DNA of 64,000 bases from Bagarius yarrelli. Its lineage: Eukaryota; Chordata; Actinopteri; Siluriformes; Sisoridae. Positions 1-11,760 of this stretch are shown piece by piece. Made by a program: the position numbers and the translations under genes. A model generated the notes under the pieces. The model worked only from the letters and a program-made list of their open reading frames with translations. It ran no database searches and was not told the DNA's origin. The DNA is taken from positions 4,097,011 to 4,161,010 of the forward strand of contig VCAZ01000012.1 of assembly GCA_005784505.1 (NCBI GenBank), read 5' to 3'. Every line of letters begins with the position of its first letter. Within the stretch, counting starts at the first letter, position 1.

Positions 1-1011
1 ACTTCCTGGTTAGTACTTTATAGATGCTTATATGAATTCCCTCATCCAGAAGGTAGAATTTACAACATAAGAAGACTTTTTCATCTTTGACACTTGGAAA
101 GTGAATGTTGTCATTGTGCCTGGTACTTGACAGGCAAGAAAATCATCAACTGAATTCATTATTATAAAATGAAATACTGTATTTTATCATAGAAATGTAT
201 ACATTAACATAAACACGCAAGAAAGGAACATTGAGTAATTAAGCGCTCGAGGTTAAACAGGAAATTTTGTTTCTTTTGAACAGTCGAGTATATTTCACAT
301 CTTGTTGCTCTTCTTTTGCATAAATTTCGACTGAAATCATTGTACTGAATGTATTAAAACAGAGAAACACAAACGACCAGAGCGCTTAATATTTACGTTC
401 TGACAAATAGTTATGAACACCAATTCAAGAAAAGTAACCAGGAATAGAAAAGACAACGGAGACGTAGAGCAATATTATAGACAGCCATATTTCTACATAT
501 ATATTACAAACTGGGAAAATGATCGCATTAATTAGGATATAGGCATAATTCAATATAAAATCTCAAAATAAAAATAAAAAATCTGAAACAGTTCCACATT
601 TGACCAGTACCCCACACAGGCAGTGACAGCAGTGAAAAAAGGTGCTTACGACTCAAATGATTGTCTGATGAAACTAAAAAGAAAAAAAAAAGGATTGCAT
701 CCTGGCTGCGCTGTGCATTACCACTCAAATAAAAAAAAAAAGAGGATGAACACCTGTTTGGAAATTTTCTCCTTCCGATGGTCCTGGGAGGAAAAAAAAG
801 CTATCGATATTTCATGCAAGTGATGAGGGTAAGGGAAAGGCGTGGGTCCCGTTGAAAGCGCTTGAAAAAAAGACGTGCTTTTATATTTTTCTTTTCTTTT
901 TTTCTCTCTTTCTCTGAATAATTATGTTTTTTTGTTTTCCCCGATAATTCATAGTGGGTTTTTTTCAGGTCCATATTTCCTGCAAATATTTTTCTCTGTC
1001 TTATTTGTGTA
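1..1011 (-). other. six3 3' UTR / downstream flank
   Basis: This stretch follows the six3 stop codon. It contains A-rich and T-rich runs and no other gene. I found no AATAAA or ATTAAA on the minus strand here; only TATAAA-like variants occur (for example near 25 and 880). The transcript therefore either uses a variant signal or ends beyond the window edge. Short open frames here are low-complexity and unsupported. Confidence 0.55.
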
Positions 1012-1198
1012 TCATACGTCGCATTCAGAGTCACTGGACGTTACGGAGAGGATGGACGTGGCCATGTCGGCGCGCTCCGTCACGCTCGATACGCTGGTGG
1101 TGGGACTGGCGGCGGTGCACGGCGACTCTGCCGAGCTATGCGGAGTGCATTCAGATAGAGAGCGCATGCCGTTCTGTCCTATGGCTTGGTGCTGGAGC
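1012..1198 (-). CDS. six3: SIX3 exon 2 (C-terminal residues 231-292 and stop)
   Basis: The second and last coding exon starts after a polypyrimidine acceptor (TTCTCTTTTAG|G at 1199/1198) and completes the split AGG codon for Arg231. It continues LQHQAIGQNGMRSLSE, passes a Ser/Thr/Pro-rich stretch (SPTTSVSSVTERAD), and ends in SVTSSDSECDV, the conserved C-terminus of SIX3 proteins; the stop TGA is at 1012-1014. Exons of 692 and 187 nt give 879 nt, that is 292 codons plus stop, with no frameshift, so the gene looks intact. A two-exon layout with the intron just after the homeodomain is the usual SIX3/SIX6 structure. The ATG at 1233 of the longer open frame lies inside the intron and is not a start. 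Confidence 0.96.
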
Positions 1199-1699
1199 CT
1201 AAAAGAGAAAGTGAAGAAATGATGTAACGTCACTTAAAGTATAAAACATTTGCTAGTTTTAATATCTATGTACTGATCTGGTCTATAGTGTTCGAGCTAA
1301 TAAGTTTGAAACGCAGGCCTACAGCAGCTACACATAGTTTAGTAAACAAGAATCACGCTAGTTTTAGACAAAATTAACCTGATACGCTGGCGCCTTTATT
1401 AAATATATCTTTATGAAGTTTAGGCAAAAACAAATCAAATGTTAGCTATATGACGTTTGATAAAGAAAACAAAAAAAACTACAACAAAAAATCACGTTAC
1501 CTATTTTTTCTACTGTTTATAAATCGCGTCTGGCTCATATTTTCACAGAATATCTTTGGGTCTTGAACTAGAGAATCTAAAAGATCATTCTGATTTAAAT
1601 ATTAATCACGAAAGGTGTCCTATGTAATATTTTCCGTTATGTTTATGTATCATCATTATCTGTATAGCAAATAGGCGTAGCTAAGCAAACAACATTTAG

Positions 1700-1740
<41 letters not shown>

Positions 1741-2609
1741 TCACATAACATTGAGAAAAATAATATTTAACAAAAGGTTAAACCGGATCAGTTTAGAATT
1801 AAAAGCAGGCCAAAATGGTATATAAAAATTTATTTTATTAAGAATAACTGATTATATTGGACTAACAATGAAAAATGTCTGAACAAAATATATTCTGTTT
1901 TGTCAAGTATAATTGTTGTTTATTCTCTGCAAATGTGTTTTCAAAATTATTTATAATATAGAAAAGTAGTAAAACTGGTGTTTTATCACATATGAATCCT
2001 AACATATTACTATGTATACAGTACAGTAAAATAAAATATTATTCGTTAAATCGGACAAGATGATATAAAAATGCTAATCATATTAAAGGTAGTGATGCAT
2101 TGAATGTTAAAAACCTAAAACGGTTAAATAATTACCTTTTAATAATATTTAGAGACTATAATAATAGGCTACTCTGCTACAAACCTGCTATTCAACAAAC
2201 CAGTTGTAAAGGGGAATATATACTATTGCAGAATTACTATTAAATTAAAAATATTTGTATTTTAGAAATATTGTTATATAAAACATTGCTCGATACAAAC
2301 AACAACAGTAATACTTTTTTTATTTATTGCCTAATATTTTTGTTAGCTGTAATATCTATTTATTTGCTTTAAAAGTACGCGTTTTGCTTCTATTATCTAA
2401 CTACAAGTTTTATTTCATTCATCAACAAATATTAAATCTAGATTTTATATATTTTAACACTCTGCTGTGCTTGGACTGCTAAACGTGCTTGGTCAGTGCT
2501 AGACGGCTTGCTTAATAAATACAGCTTTCAGTTTTGCAGCAATAATGAAAAACTTTGAAATGTGTCAGTTCACGCACCCTGAGCTATATAAAGTTTATAT
2601 GAAGTGTAC
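1199..2609 (-). other. six3: six3 intron
   Basis: A single 1,411-bp intron with GT donor at 2609-2608 and AG acceptor at 1200-1199 on the minus strand. The acceptor is preceded by a pyrimidine tract. The body is AT-rich and carries a CA repeat at about 1702-1738. No open frame of note was seen. Confidence 0.93.
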
Positions 2610-3301
2610 CTGTTTTTTGCTGCTGCTGCTCTGTCTCTTTGCCTCCGATTTTTAAACCAGTTTCCGACTTGTGTAGGTGTGAGTCCAGTGGCTTGTGCCA
2701 GTTCCCGTTTTTTGCTCGGGTTGGGATACGGATCCTGCAGGTACCACTCCCGCAACAGACTGCGCGTCCGTTCTTTGAAACAGTGGGTCTTCTGTTCGCC
2801 GTCCCAGATGGTTCTTGGCAGCGGAAACTTCTTGCGCACTCTGTACTTATCGACGGGTCCGAGAGGGCGCCCCCGCAGCTTCTCGGCCTCCTGGTAGTGA
2901 GCCTCGAGCCACATGGCCTGCAGTTTGCCGTGCGAGTCCTTGGTGAACTTGTGGTTTTCCAAGATGTGATAGAGGTCGCGGAAGTTACCCGTGTGGAAGG
3001 CGACAACAGCACGGGCGCGCAGGATGGACTCGTGTTTGTTTATGGCCTCGCATGCGCCCGGCGCCACCGGCAGCGACCACAAAAAGCGACCCAGTCGCTC
3101 GATGTCGCCGGTCTCCTCAAGCGTCTCGCAGACGCTCGCCACCTGCTCCGCGGAAAAGTTGAGGGTCGGTAGCTGAAACATGGACAAGTCTTCGGGAGAC
3201 CGGGCGCTTGGCGCGCTGCTCGCCACTAGCAAGGGCCGATCAGCGAAGTTGGGTAGGAAGAAATGGGAGGGATAGAGCTCTAAAGGAGATCTGAAAACCA
3301 T
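2610..3301 (-). CDS. six3: SIX3 homeobox transcription factor, exon 1 (residues 1-230 and part of 231)
   Basis: This exon encodes the N-terminus, SIX domain and homeodomain of SIX3, a nuclear DNA-binding regulator of forebrain and eye development that represses targets with Groucho/TLE partners (family knowledge). The start MVFRSPLELY at 3301 matches the conserved SIX3 start; an in-frame ATG 11 codons upstream (3334) adds residues unlike any SIX3 and is rejected. Residues about 45-163 form the SIX domain (MFQLPTLNFS, GRFLWSLPVA, LGPVDKYRVRKKFPLPRTIW). Residues about 165-225 form the homeodomain with recognition-helix sequence QVGNWFKNRRQRDR. The glycine-rich N-terminal insertion of mammalian SIX3 is absent, as in fish. 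The exon ends ...AACAG|GTACAC at 2610/2609, a good splice donor; an unspliced reading runs only a few residues into the intron. SIX6 is the nearest alternative, but the N-terminus, residues such as ACEAINKHES, and the exon 2 tail fit SIX3. I cannot settle six3a versus six3b. Confidence 0.97.
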
Positions 3302-3800
3302 GGAAATGACCAGAGAGAGAAAGAAAACTAGCAAAGAAAAAAACAGGAACGGACAAGTTGAAAATTGAATGATTCAATAGCTATCGCCTAATGACACCAG
3401 CCTCATAATATCTCCCCCTAAAAATCCACGCGTGAGTGTAGCATTGAAATATTTTGTTTCGCTTTTCTATTGGTCTTCTTGGTGTCGTTGTGGGGTTGTC
3501 ATGGCAGCCCTGCCAATCACTGTCAAGCGTGCCAATCATTAGCCAGTACGTAGTGGCTTTCACCACTTGTGCTGCTCGCGCGGAGGGGGGGTTATCAGGA
3601 AGTCCAATCTGAACACCGCCTTGCCTCCTGAAGCAGAAGCCGGGGCTCAGCCTATTTGTTGAATGGAATGAGCAATTAGTGGGTGGAATATTATTGCGAT
3701 CTTAACGAGACTCGTTAAAGCTAAAAAAGATATGTAGTAAAGAGAAGGCAGGGGTGGCGGCTGGCTGGAGGGGGGGTGACAGCCGTGCACATCGAATCCA
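3302..3800 (-). promoter_or_regulatory. six3 5' UTR and promoter-proximal region
   Basis: This lies immediately upstream of the six3 start. The sequence is more GC-balanced than its surroundings. It holds CCAAT-type motifs in both orientations (CTATTGG near 3467, GCCAATCA near 3511, GCCAATCAT near 3531) and a homeodomain-type site CAATTAG near 3673. No convincing TATA box or initiator could be placed, so the transcription start is not assigned. Promoter role is inferred from position. Confidence 0.5.
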
Positions 3801-4860
3801 CATTTAAATGAAGGACTTGAAACGGAGTCTACAACATGGTGCGCTCACACTTAGAAAATAATCTCTATACATCTTTGCGATATCGGTATGAATGTTATTT
3901 CTCTATGTTTTTTTTAGCTTTCATTTTTATGTCTTTCTGTTTTATAAGAAGCTATGGTCTTAAGATTTTTTATTGCAGCTTAGTAAATTTGGAGTTTGTT
4001 TTTCTTTTACTTGACACTGATTTGCCTGTCAGATACAGTTACTATTGATGCTAGCTCAGCATCCCGCTGGACCCAGTGCGTGTTTATGCAAAGGCAAAAC
4101 ACAGCCCCTTGTACGTAAAATACCATTGCTGATATAATAATTCAATATAATCCTATAAACGTTATGGAGAATTTATGAATATATTTTGTGTCAGGATAAA
4201 ATACCTTTTTACAGAGGAAATATAATTAAATTTGCGTTTACATAAGGAAAAACAACAGAAAGAAAGTTTTATTAGCTGAAACAATACGCACGATCTGAAT
4301 GTAAAAAAAAAAAAACCCACAATGATCATCCGCTACTTTTAATTAATTAATAACTTTGATTTTTGTTTAATTTTTGCACTTCTCTGCAGCTTGTAGAAAC
4401 GTTTAATGACAGAATACTTAATGTTATGTAAGCAATCTGACTATTTAATTTCTCTGTCATATTATTTGTTGCTTATTTATTAGTATAGCATAGATTTACT
4501 CAGATTTGTTGATAAAATAGGAAAAAAGGTGGTTTTGTTGTGCGTTTTATTTTTAGTCCAATATCACACTCGTTTGTTTTCCTGTCATCTGAAACTTTAG
4601 TGAAGGAACTCCAAGCACTTCTTGAATTGGTCGCTTTGGAAAGCTTCCTGGACTGGAAATAACCTGTATTGAAATGCTGAGCGCATATTCCTGCTCTAAT
4701 CCACTCTCGCCCGGCTGGCATTTCGAAGAGGCCCCTGCATGCTGAATATCCTGAAAGGCTAGCATCTCCAGGTGTTTAACCCGATCACCTTACACGACCA
4801 CGGAGTTTTACCTACTTTTTTTAAAAAAGATTACTTGGAAATCTGGGCTTGCAGGCAACA
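3801..4860. other. AT-rich spacer upstream of six3, no gene seen
   Basis: No supported coding frame or named repeat was recognised. The sequence is AT-rich with short A and T runs. The block around 4550-4800 is somewhat more complex and may belong with the neighbouring candidate regulatory block. Confidence 0.4.
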
Positions 4861-5180
4861 CGGAAATTACCGAAGGGGGTGACGAAACGTCAGGAATGAA
4901 ATGGGGTGCGCATAAGCCCCTGTTAAATCACTTTATTTAACACGGCCCTTTGTTTACGTTAAGCATGTAATTAACACCCCCAAACAAGTTTATTCACCTG
5001 GGCTAATTGTCTGTTTATCCCCGGGCTTCCACTGCTGTAGTCTTTGCGATAAGCAGCGGGGGGACTAGTTCCTCAATACCGACTTGCCATTAGCTCCCTC
5101 TTTGTTTATTTAATTCCGCACCGCCTCACAGCGCAATGCAGACACCCGTTAAACTCCATCGCGTGACTTTACTCAAGAAG
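4861..5180. promoter_or_regulatory. Candidate six3 proximal enhancer
   Basis: A non-repetitive, GC-balanced block about 1.6 kb upstream of the six3 start, flanked by AT-rich DNA. It contains a forkhead-type TGTTTAC (4951-4957), a TAATTA homeodomain core (4968-4973), an E-box CACCTG (4995-5000) and CTAATTG near 5003. Fish six3 is known to be controlled by clustered elements within a few kb upstream; assigning this block to them is inference. Confidence 0.4.
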
Positions 5181-5846
5181 TAGATTTTCAGCACTTCAGT
5201 CTTTACACTATCTAACAGCAACAATGGCTTTGTGGGGGTTTTTCTTCAAGCAGATGCTTAATGTTTTTTTTGTGTCGTCACAGTCTAAGCTGTTGGACCT
5301 GGCTGAGCTGAAAAGAAGGTAAAAAAAATACTTTACTTTGCTGTTATTTGAGCATGGGGTTTTTCGTCTCATTAAACTGGGTCCCCCAGCATTTCCTCAC
5401 GTTGATATGCGCACGGGGTTTCAGTACATGATTTCGACAGATTTGTTGTGTGGACACAGCGATAGTGGAAACAGTCGCTCGGTACTGATGCTCGGGATGC
5501 CAAAGACGTATTTATACTTCGCAATTAATCTGTCCTGACTTGTTTTGCCTCCACTCCCTGTCGTCATTTCTTGTTCTCTGCTTATTTCCCTCCCATTTAT
5601 CACAAAGGTCCCGCTTCTTTTCTTCTTTCTTTGCAGCTGCGAAATTTAAACTGAAGTCGCGAGTTTTCTCTTGTGAATCTTCCTAAACGGAGTCAGCTGA
5701 CAGGTGCCTGTGGTCTCTCTCACGTGCCCGAGTATAAACTTCATCTGTACGTCTTGTAAGTTTTGGCATTTGTCCAAAAAAAAAAAATAGTGCATGCGTT
5801 GAATCCATTGGCTCTGATTGTTTGAAAATGCGTTACATTGTTACAA

Positions 5847-5848
5847 AT

Positions 5849-5905
<57 letters not shown>

Positions 5906-5925
5906 TATATTATTATTATTAATTA
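5847..5925. repeat. (AT)n microsatellite
   Basis: A long alternating TA run with one CA interruption, ending in a short ATT run. It is self-complementary and could form a hairpin. The surrounding 5181-6580 holds no supported gene. Confidence 0.9.
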
Positions 5926-6584
5926 ATTTGCCACTTCCGCCGCGGATCCGCTGAATACTTTCCACTGCAACTATCCGGAAAGAGCAAGCACAGCACAGCT
6001 TGTAGCTTTGTGGGGCCGTCGGGATGGGGCGCAACTGCCCCTTTTTTACTTGCTTTCAACCTCTTGTGTTGTGCATCGTTCAGGATCTTTGCATAGCCGT
6101 ACCATACAGACGTGATGTGGGGTTTTAGACACTTTGCTGAGGCATCATGTACTGATAACGTGAGTACAGTGCTCATACAGCACATTCCCTACATTCGTAA
6201 AATACTTTAAACCACAGACTAAATCACGCATGCAAAGGGTTACATAACCAACGATTACAACTAGAATATACTTTTAGCAGTATATCTGTAATTTATCCCG
6301 ATTTCATCCTGAAATCGAATTAAATGATTCTATTGTACTATATTCTTTTAGTGTAAAAATGCTTCTCGGTAAATACTTAAGGTTTCTTGCATAAACAAGG
6401 GTTCTTGCCTTGTACGTCAGTGTAGGTACTTCAAACCTTTCATGGCGTTTCCAGGAAAATAAGGTTCTAGATTTTCTAAAAGTGTCTACTATTAACACTT
6501 GCTTTTGTAATTCTGTTTAAGACTTCCGTTTTTACTGACAACGAACGTTAAGCTGTTTTGGCAAAGTCCATCTCATCGTATTGT

Positions 6585-6830
6585 GAAGGTTTTGTCCTCC
6601 ATCACTGTCTTTTTTTTGTGTGGTCTCATTAAGTGGGCGTCCTGCTAGGTCTGCAGAATTATACGGGAGCTGTCCAATCAATGCATCTGCACGGCTTGTT
6701 AGCGACATTTAATGAGGCTTCTTCTCGCACTAAGAGAATGGCATGTTAGATTTACCTTGTGTCAACTGGTTACTTCTAATGAAGACACTGGAGGATTGTC
6801 TACTTAATAAAACCAGGCGGCCGGAACTGT
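6585..6830. promoter_or_regulatory. Candidate regulatory block
   Basis: Complex single-copy sequence between AT-rich stretches, with CCAATCA at 6674-6680 and several TTTAATGAG/TCTAATGAAG-type homeodomain-like cores. It is followed directly by a CTT microsatellite. Enhancer function is inferred only from composition and position upstream of six3. Confidence 0.28.
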
Positions 6831-6834
6831 AGGC

Positions 6835-6837
<3 letters not shown>

Positions 6838-6868
<31 letters not shown>

Positions 6869-6869
6869 G
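6838..6869. repeat. (CTT)n microsatellite
   Basis: About ten CTT/TTC units in a row, slightly interrupted at the left end. Confidence 0.85.
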
Positions 6870-8125
6870 TTCTCCTGCTTCTGCCTATAGTTAATACCGT
6901 TTATACATGTACATGCGCGAAATCCGTCTTTTTATCCAAACCGCTAAAACACGAATATCAATGGCTCCTACTTTCCATGTTGATTACTTTTGATTTTAAT
7001 GATAATTTTGTATCTTTAAAAATCTCGGCCTGTACTTGTGATGTAATATAGTCATAACACACCCACTTATATATTTACCTTTTAATATGCTATATCTGAA
7101 GTGTGACACACTATGTTAACATTTGACATTTTTAATAAAACATGTCACATATTAAGTTAAATTTTACAAAGGCATACCAATAAAGAAATAAATATTTTTT
7201 AGCAGGTAATTCATTACTGTTATTGGCATTATAAGCCCAGGATTTATTATTTTTCTTAGCATAAGACAAAAAGATATCAGACACTAGACCAAAAAAGGAA
7301 AAAAAAATATTAACAATAAGAAATTAATCTTTACGCCACTGTTATATCGAGATTATGCAGAAATTATTTCCTTTTTGCTGAGAGATTATAGAACTGTTTC
7401 CGATTACATAGTTACAAATAATAACGACGTAAACATATTTTACATTCTAACAGCTAAGCTAAAGGCTGCAAAAGGCTTGTGCACTGCACAGGGCAGTGGC
7501 AGCTCTTGGTGCCCGCGGTTTAAACATCACTGTGGTAGATATGAGAGGCAAACGCTTAACGCATAAATAAGTGCATTCGTGTTTTTGCTCGTGTCCCTGA
7601 GCCTGCAAAGAATCCATTACTCTCTACACACACTCTTCTATATCCTTCCTGAGGCAAGAATACCTGACCTACCTCATTACTGAAGTATTTTTTTTACAAG
7701 GACACGACTTATTAAAAAATAAGATAAACTTAGAGAAACATATATGTTTAGGCATATTAAATATTATAAGAATAATAATAATAACAATAATAATAACAAT
7801 AATAATAACAATATAATAAATAATTACTACGATTATGATTATATTAATATTGTTGTTGTTGTGGAGCTTTTGAACAAAAAACCAATACAATAACAATAGG
7901 ACTCTAATTGTTTTGTTATTGGTTTCAAAAAGATTTATTAGAAAGTTTGAGGTGTAGTGTACTATCGGTAACACGCCAAAAATATTGTACAGCATGTACA
8001 AATAATATATATTACAAGATGCAAGGTATTCTGCCAAAGCCACTTATGGTCCTGAAAGTCTGATTAGTTATCCCACGACGAATGTATTCTGGATATATTA
8101 CGCTTGACTACTCACATAGATTTCC
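6870..8125. other. AT-rich intergenic DNA with AAT/AAC simple repeat
   Basis: No gene supported. An AAT/AAC simple repeat lies at about 7771-7825. Open frames crossing it are low-complexity (runs of Ile and Asn) and rejected. Nothing else was recognised. Confidence 0.5.
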
Positions 8126-8129
8126 GTAT

Positions 8130-8765
8130 ATGTATATCCAATAGTTTTGGTATATGATAATACAATAGTTCAGTATATGCATTAATCACAAGAGTTGTAG
8201 TAATGTTAATACAATAGTTTTAGTATAGTATGAATCACAATAGTTTTGTATGTGTAAATCACAAGAGGTTAGTATGTGTATAAGCACATAGTTTTTGGTA
8301 TATGTTATACATCACAAGAGTTTTAGTATGGTATAATCACAATAGTTTTGGTATATGTAAATTACAATAGTTTTAGGATATGTATAATCACTAATAGTGT
8401 TAGTTAATGTATAAATACAAGAGTTTTAGTATGTGTATAATCACAATAGTTTTAGTTATGTCAATCACAATAGTTTTAGTATATGTATAATTACAATAGT
8501 TTTAGTATATGTATAATCACCACGAGTTTTAGTATGTGTATAACCACAATAGTTTTGGTATATGTTAATAACAGAGTTTAGTATATGTATATTACAATAG
8601 TTTTAGTATATGTAAATCACAAGCGTTTAGTTATATGTCTCATTCACAAGAATTTAAGTATATGTAAATCACAAGAGTTTTAGTATAGTCTAATCACACG
8701 AGTTTTAGTGTATGTACAGTTACCAAGCGGTTGAGGATATGTACAATCACAAGGGTTGCTATCTT
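8130..8765. repeat. Minisatellite, unit about 26-27 bp
   Basis: About two dozen imperfect head-to-tail copies of a unit close to TATAATCACAATAG plus TTTTAGTATATG. Copies differ by substitutions and by 1-2 base indels (for example AATAG or AAGAG, TATATG or TATGTG). The array is AT-rich and not open in any frame over its length. The right end decays into unique sequence near 8760. Confidence 0.92.
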
Positions 8766-9130
8766 TGTTTTTCCGCTCTGAAAGTGCTTGGGGCACCTTA
8801 ACGCCCCAGGTGTAGGAAGCTCCCGTTGTTTTAGTGGCGAAACTATAATTAGTATCCTGTCTTTCTAAGGGTCCTGGCATGAACCCGTCCTCTAGTTGTC
8901 AGAGATTGTTGTTCCAGCGTGACAGTGATTATAGAAACGCTCGAAAAAAGTTTCCAGGTTTACGATTACTGCTGTTTCAATCATTAATAATAACAGGCTA
9001 CTGCATCGAAGACAATAACTGATATTGACACTAAATAAACTGCACTGTTGCTATTACTATTAGGACAAAGCAACTATAGAAAAGGAAAGAATTCAAAATA
9101 TGTATTGATTTTAGCTAAACAGTAAAAATG

Positions 9131-9400
9131 TACGATTGAGGGTTTTGAATCCGCACCTCTTATTTGCATATTTTTGGCTACTCACCCGTAAGGCGGTCTT
9201 GGGGTCGTCCAAACTTTTTCCACGATATCTAAGTTGCATTAATACAACACGAACATTTCAAGTGCAATACTAACCTGATAAACGCCCCGTTATTTTTTAC
9301 CAGGACTGTATTAACCCCTGCCATTGTTACCCCTTTAATTAAATCAGTGCGGACACAGAAAATATTATGCAAAATGCAATGGTTTTTTTGGTTTTAGTCT
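9131..9400. promoter_or_regulatory. Candidate regulatory block with octamer-type site
   Basis: A single-copy block with ATTTGCAT at 9162-9169 (reverse of the POU octamer ATGCAAAT) and further ATGCAAAA/ATGCAT motifs near 9367 and 9437. POU and SOX factors are plausible inputs to a neural gene such as six3. Function is inferred. Confidence 0.3.
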
Positions 9401-9489
9401 TTTAAACAGGTTTAGATGTAAAACATCTGAGAAATATGCATCAAATGCAGATTGGTTTTGTTTACAGTTTTTTACAGGTAATGGTACTC

Positions 9490-9730
9490 CCCACCTTTGT
9501 GAATCTGATCTCTTACGATCTATAGCTCAAACCCTGATGACTGAAAAATGCTGTGTGACTGAGCTCGTTATGAACGGGTGAGTAACTCCTGTCGGATGGG
9601 ATTGTGTCTCTAAAGTGGACCAAGGGCTCGATAGGGAGTTGAAGAACACAGTCAGCCGCTGAGTTTATCGGACTGACAGCTCCAAGCGGAGCAACGCCAA
9701 TGACCTTTAGAGGTAGAAGCTGAAAAAATT
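9490..9730. promoter_or_regulatory. Candidate regulatory block
   Basis: GC-balanced, non-repetitive sequence with few homopolymer runs, bounded by AT-rich DNA on both sides. No open frame or repeat signature explains it. Its composition is that expected of a conserved noncoding element, but conservation could not be tested. Confidence 0.28.
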
Positions 9731-11726
9731 ATTTTGTAAAAACATACCATCAACAAACATAATGCAAACACTTTTTTCCCCCAACTGACAGCAAAACGCT
9801 TTATTTTGTTTTATTTTATGTATAAAACTTATAAACACATGGCCAACCACTAATCCACGTAAAAGAGAAATAATTTTAGTGTAGAAAGCAAAACAAATAT
9901 TATGCTGGATATTAAGACACCAGGTATGTGAACCTAGACTTTCACACCAATCTTCAAGCAGATGTTTAGATAATTGACTTTAATGAGTCTTTTGATGCAG
10001 ATGCATATATTTTGTATGGATGGACAAGCTCGTTTTGGTTGTAATTACTAATTCAAACAACAATTTGCGTCGAGATGGATTCTGCATCCGCAATTTTCGT
10101 CAAGTTTTCAAAGTAATTTATTTGCACGTGTACAAATGAAAAAAATGTAGTGAAACGGAGAAAGCATTCATATCGGTATGGGTTTTTGAATTTTTCGTTT
10201 TTTGAGTTCTTTCTAAATATCTAAACCAAAACAATGGTATGTAATAAAAATTTTTCATTGTAACCCTGACTTCTGTTGGCCTGGGTAGCTTTTAATAGTA
10301 ATATACGCATTTTTTTGATATTATACCGGGTAAAAAAATGTTCATTGCTTTTTTGTTGCTATAAAAAAATAATTAAACATATCAAAACAGGATTAACAAA
10401 TCGTAACAGGTTGTACTGTAAAAGGAAAGCATTGTATTATATTAAACGGGATATTTGGGCAGTTTAAGACGTTTTTAAAAATTAATAATATATTTAATAA
10501 AATTTATTATTTATTTATTAAGGGCTTGAGCTTACGTTCCAATGACGTACCTTTGCCTACCACCATCACAAGCACATACTGCCCACCACTATCTACAGAA
10601 GAAAATCTGCATGAGGTAGATATAAAGGTTTTAACTAACTTCATATGACCAAGAAAAGTAACTACTAATTTTTTTTTTTATTTTTAGTTATATTCATAAA
10701 AAAAATCATGCTCAAATATTAAATATGCAGCCAGTGATCAATTCAGGATTGATTGCACCCCAAACTTTTACTTTCAGTGACTGGAAGGTTGGGTAACACA
10801 CTTAATACTAGTTAATAGATTTCAAGGCTGCTGAAATTGTCATTGCTAGTAGCCTTATATTCTTTTAATTTGGCACAGAAGTAAAAACAACCAGAAATGT
10901 AAGGATGACCGGATGGGTGCTGTTAGATTGCCTAGTGTACTTATTGACCCAGCTTGGTGCATTTGTCTGCTCATATGTTATCCAGAGGTAATGGGAAGTT
11001 ATTGGGAGCTATTCTAAGTTCATGGTTCACAATCAGGTTAAAGAGACTGTTGATATGGTCCTGCTCTGGATGTTAAATTCTCTTCCTTCCTAAAAGAGGA
11101 TGTGCCTCAGCCACCGCACAGTTTTTTTTAGGGTATGTCATTGCCCAAACAGGAATGAACAATAACATCATGACGTAATAGAATGCAAGCTTTCTCTGTT
11201 TTTTTTTTCTGAAACGGCACAACCCTTTCCCAAACTTTAGTCAAGTCTTTGTCTGTCTATTTTTAGCCTGTTGTCCCAGATCACCTTATATATGTGGATG
11301 TGCACGAACAATATGATTGTCAGTTTTGACAGTTTTGATAACCTGTAAAATGTAACATTTTGTGTAATATATGATATGACCAGCTGCTGCATGTATAAAT
11401 GTCAATAAAAAAATCAGTTGTCTAACTGACAGTGAGTTATTAATATCTTTACCTGTTGAAATGAAATTGGAATAATAATAATTCAGTTTGTCAGCTTGTC
11501 ACTAATAAAATGAGTACAGAGAGAGTGAGAAAGCGAGAGAAAGAGAGGGAGAAAGATGTGTACTTTTCATTTTCAAACACAACTCAAGGGCACATGCTAT
11601 ACAATTTTGTATCTGAGTGTGTATGTGTGCATACTGATCCAGCTGTCTCTATAAGCCTCTTTAGTTATGTTTATGCACAGCAGCAAGGCACAGATGAGTT
11701 AGGCAAGAAATCAAAACTCATTCATG

Positions 11727-11760
<34 letters not shown>

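Noticed and set aside
2584..3176. Overlapping open frames on both strands across six3 exon 1 (up to 177 residues)
   Set aside because: They are shadows of the GC-balanced six3 coding exon in other frames and show no domain.
3302..3334. Upstream in-frame ATG giving an 11-residue hydrophobic N-terminal extension of SIX3
   Set aside because: SIX3 proteins begin MVFRSP at 3301; the extension is 5' UTR sequence without family support.
5847..5925. AT hairpin as a structured RNA or origin
   Set aside because: A simple (AT)n microsatellite explains it fully.
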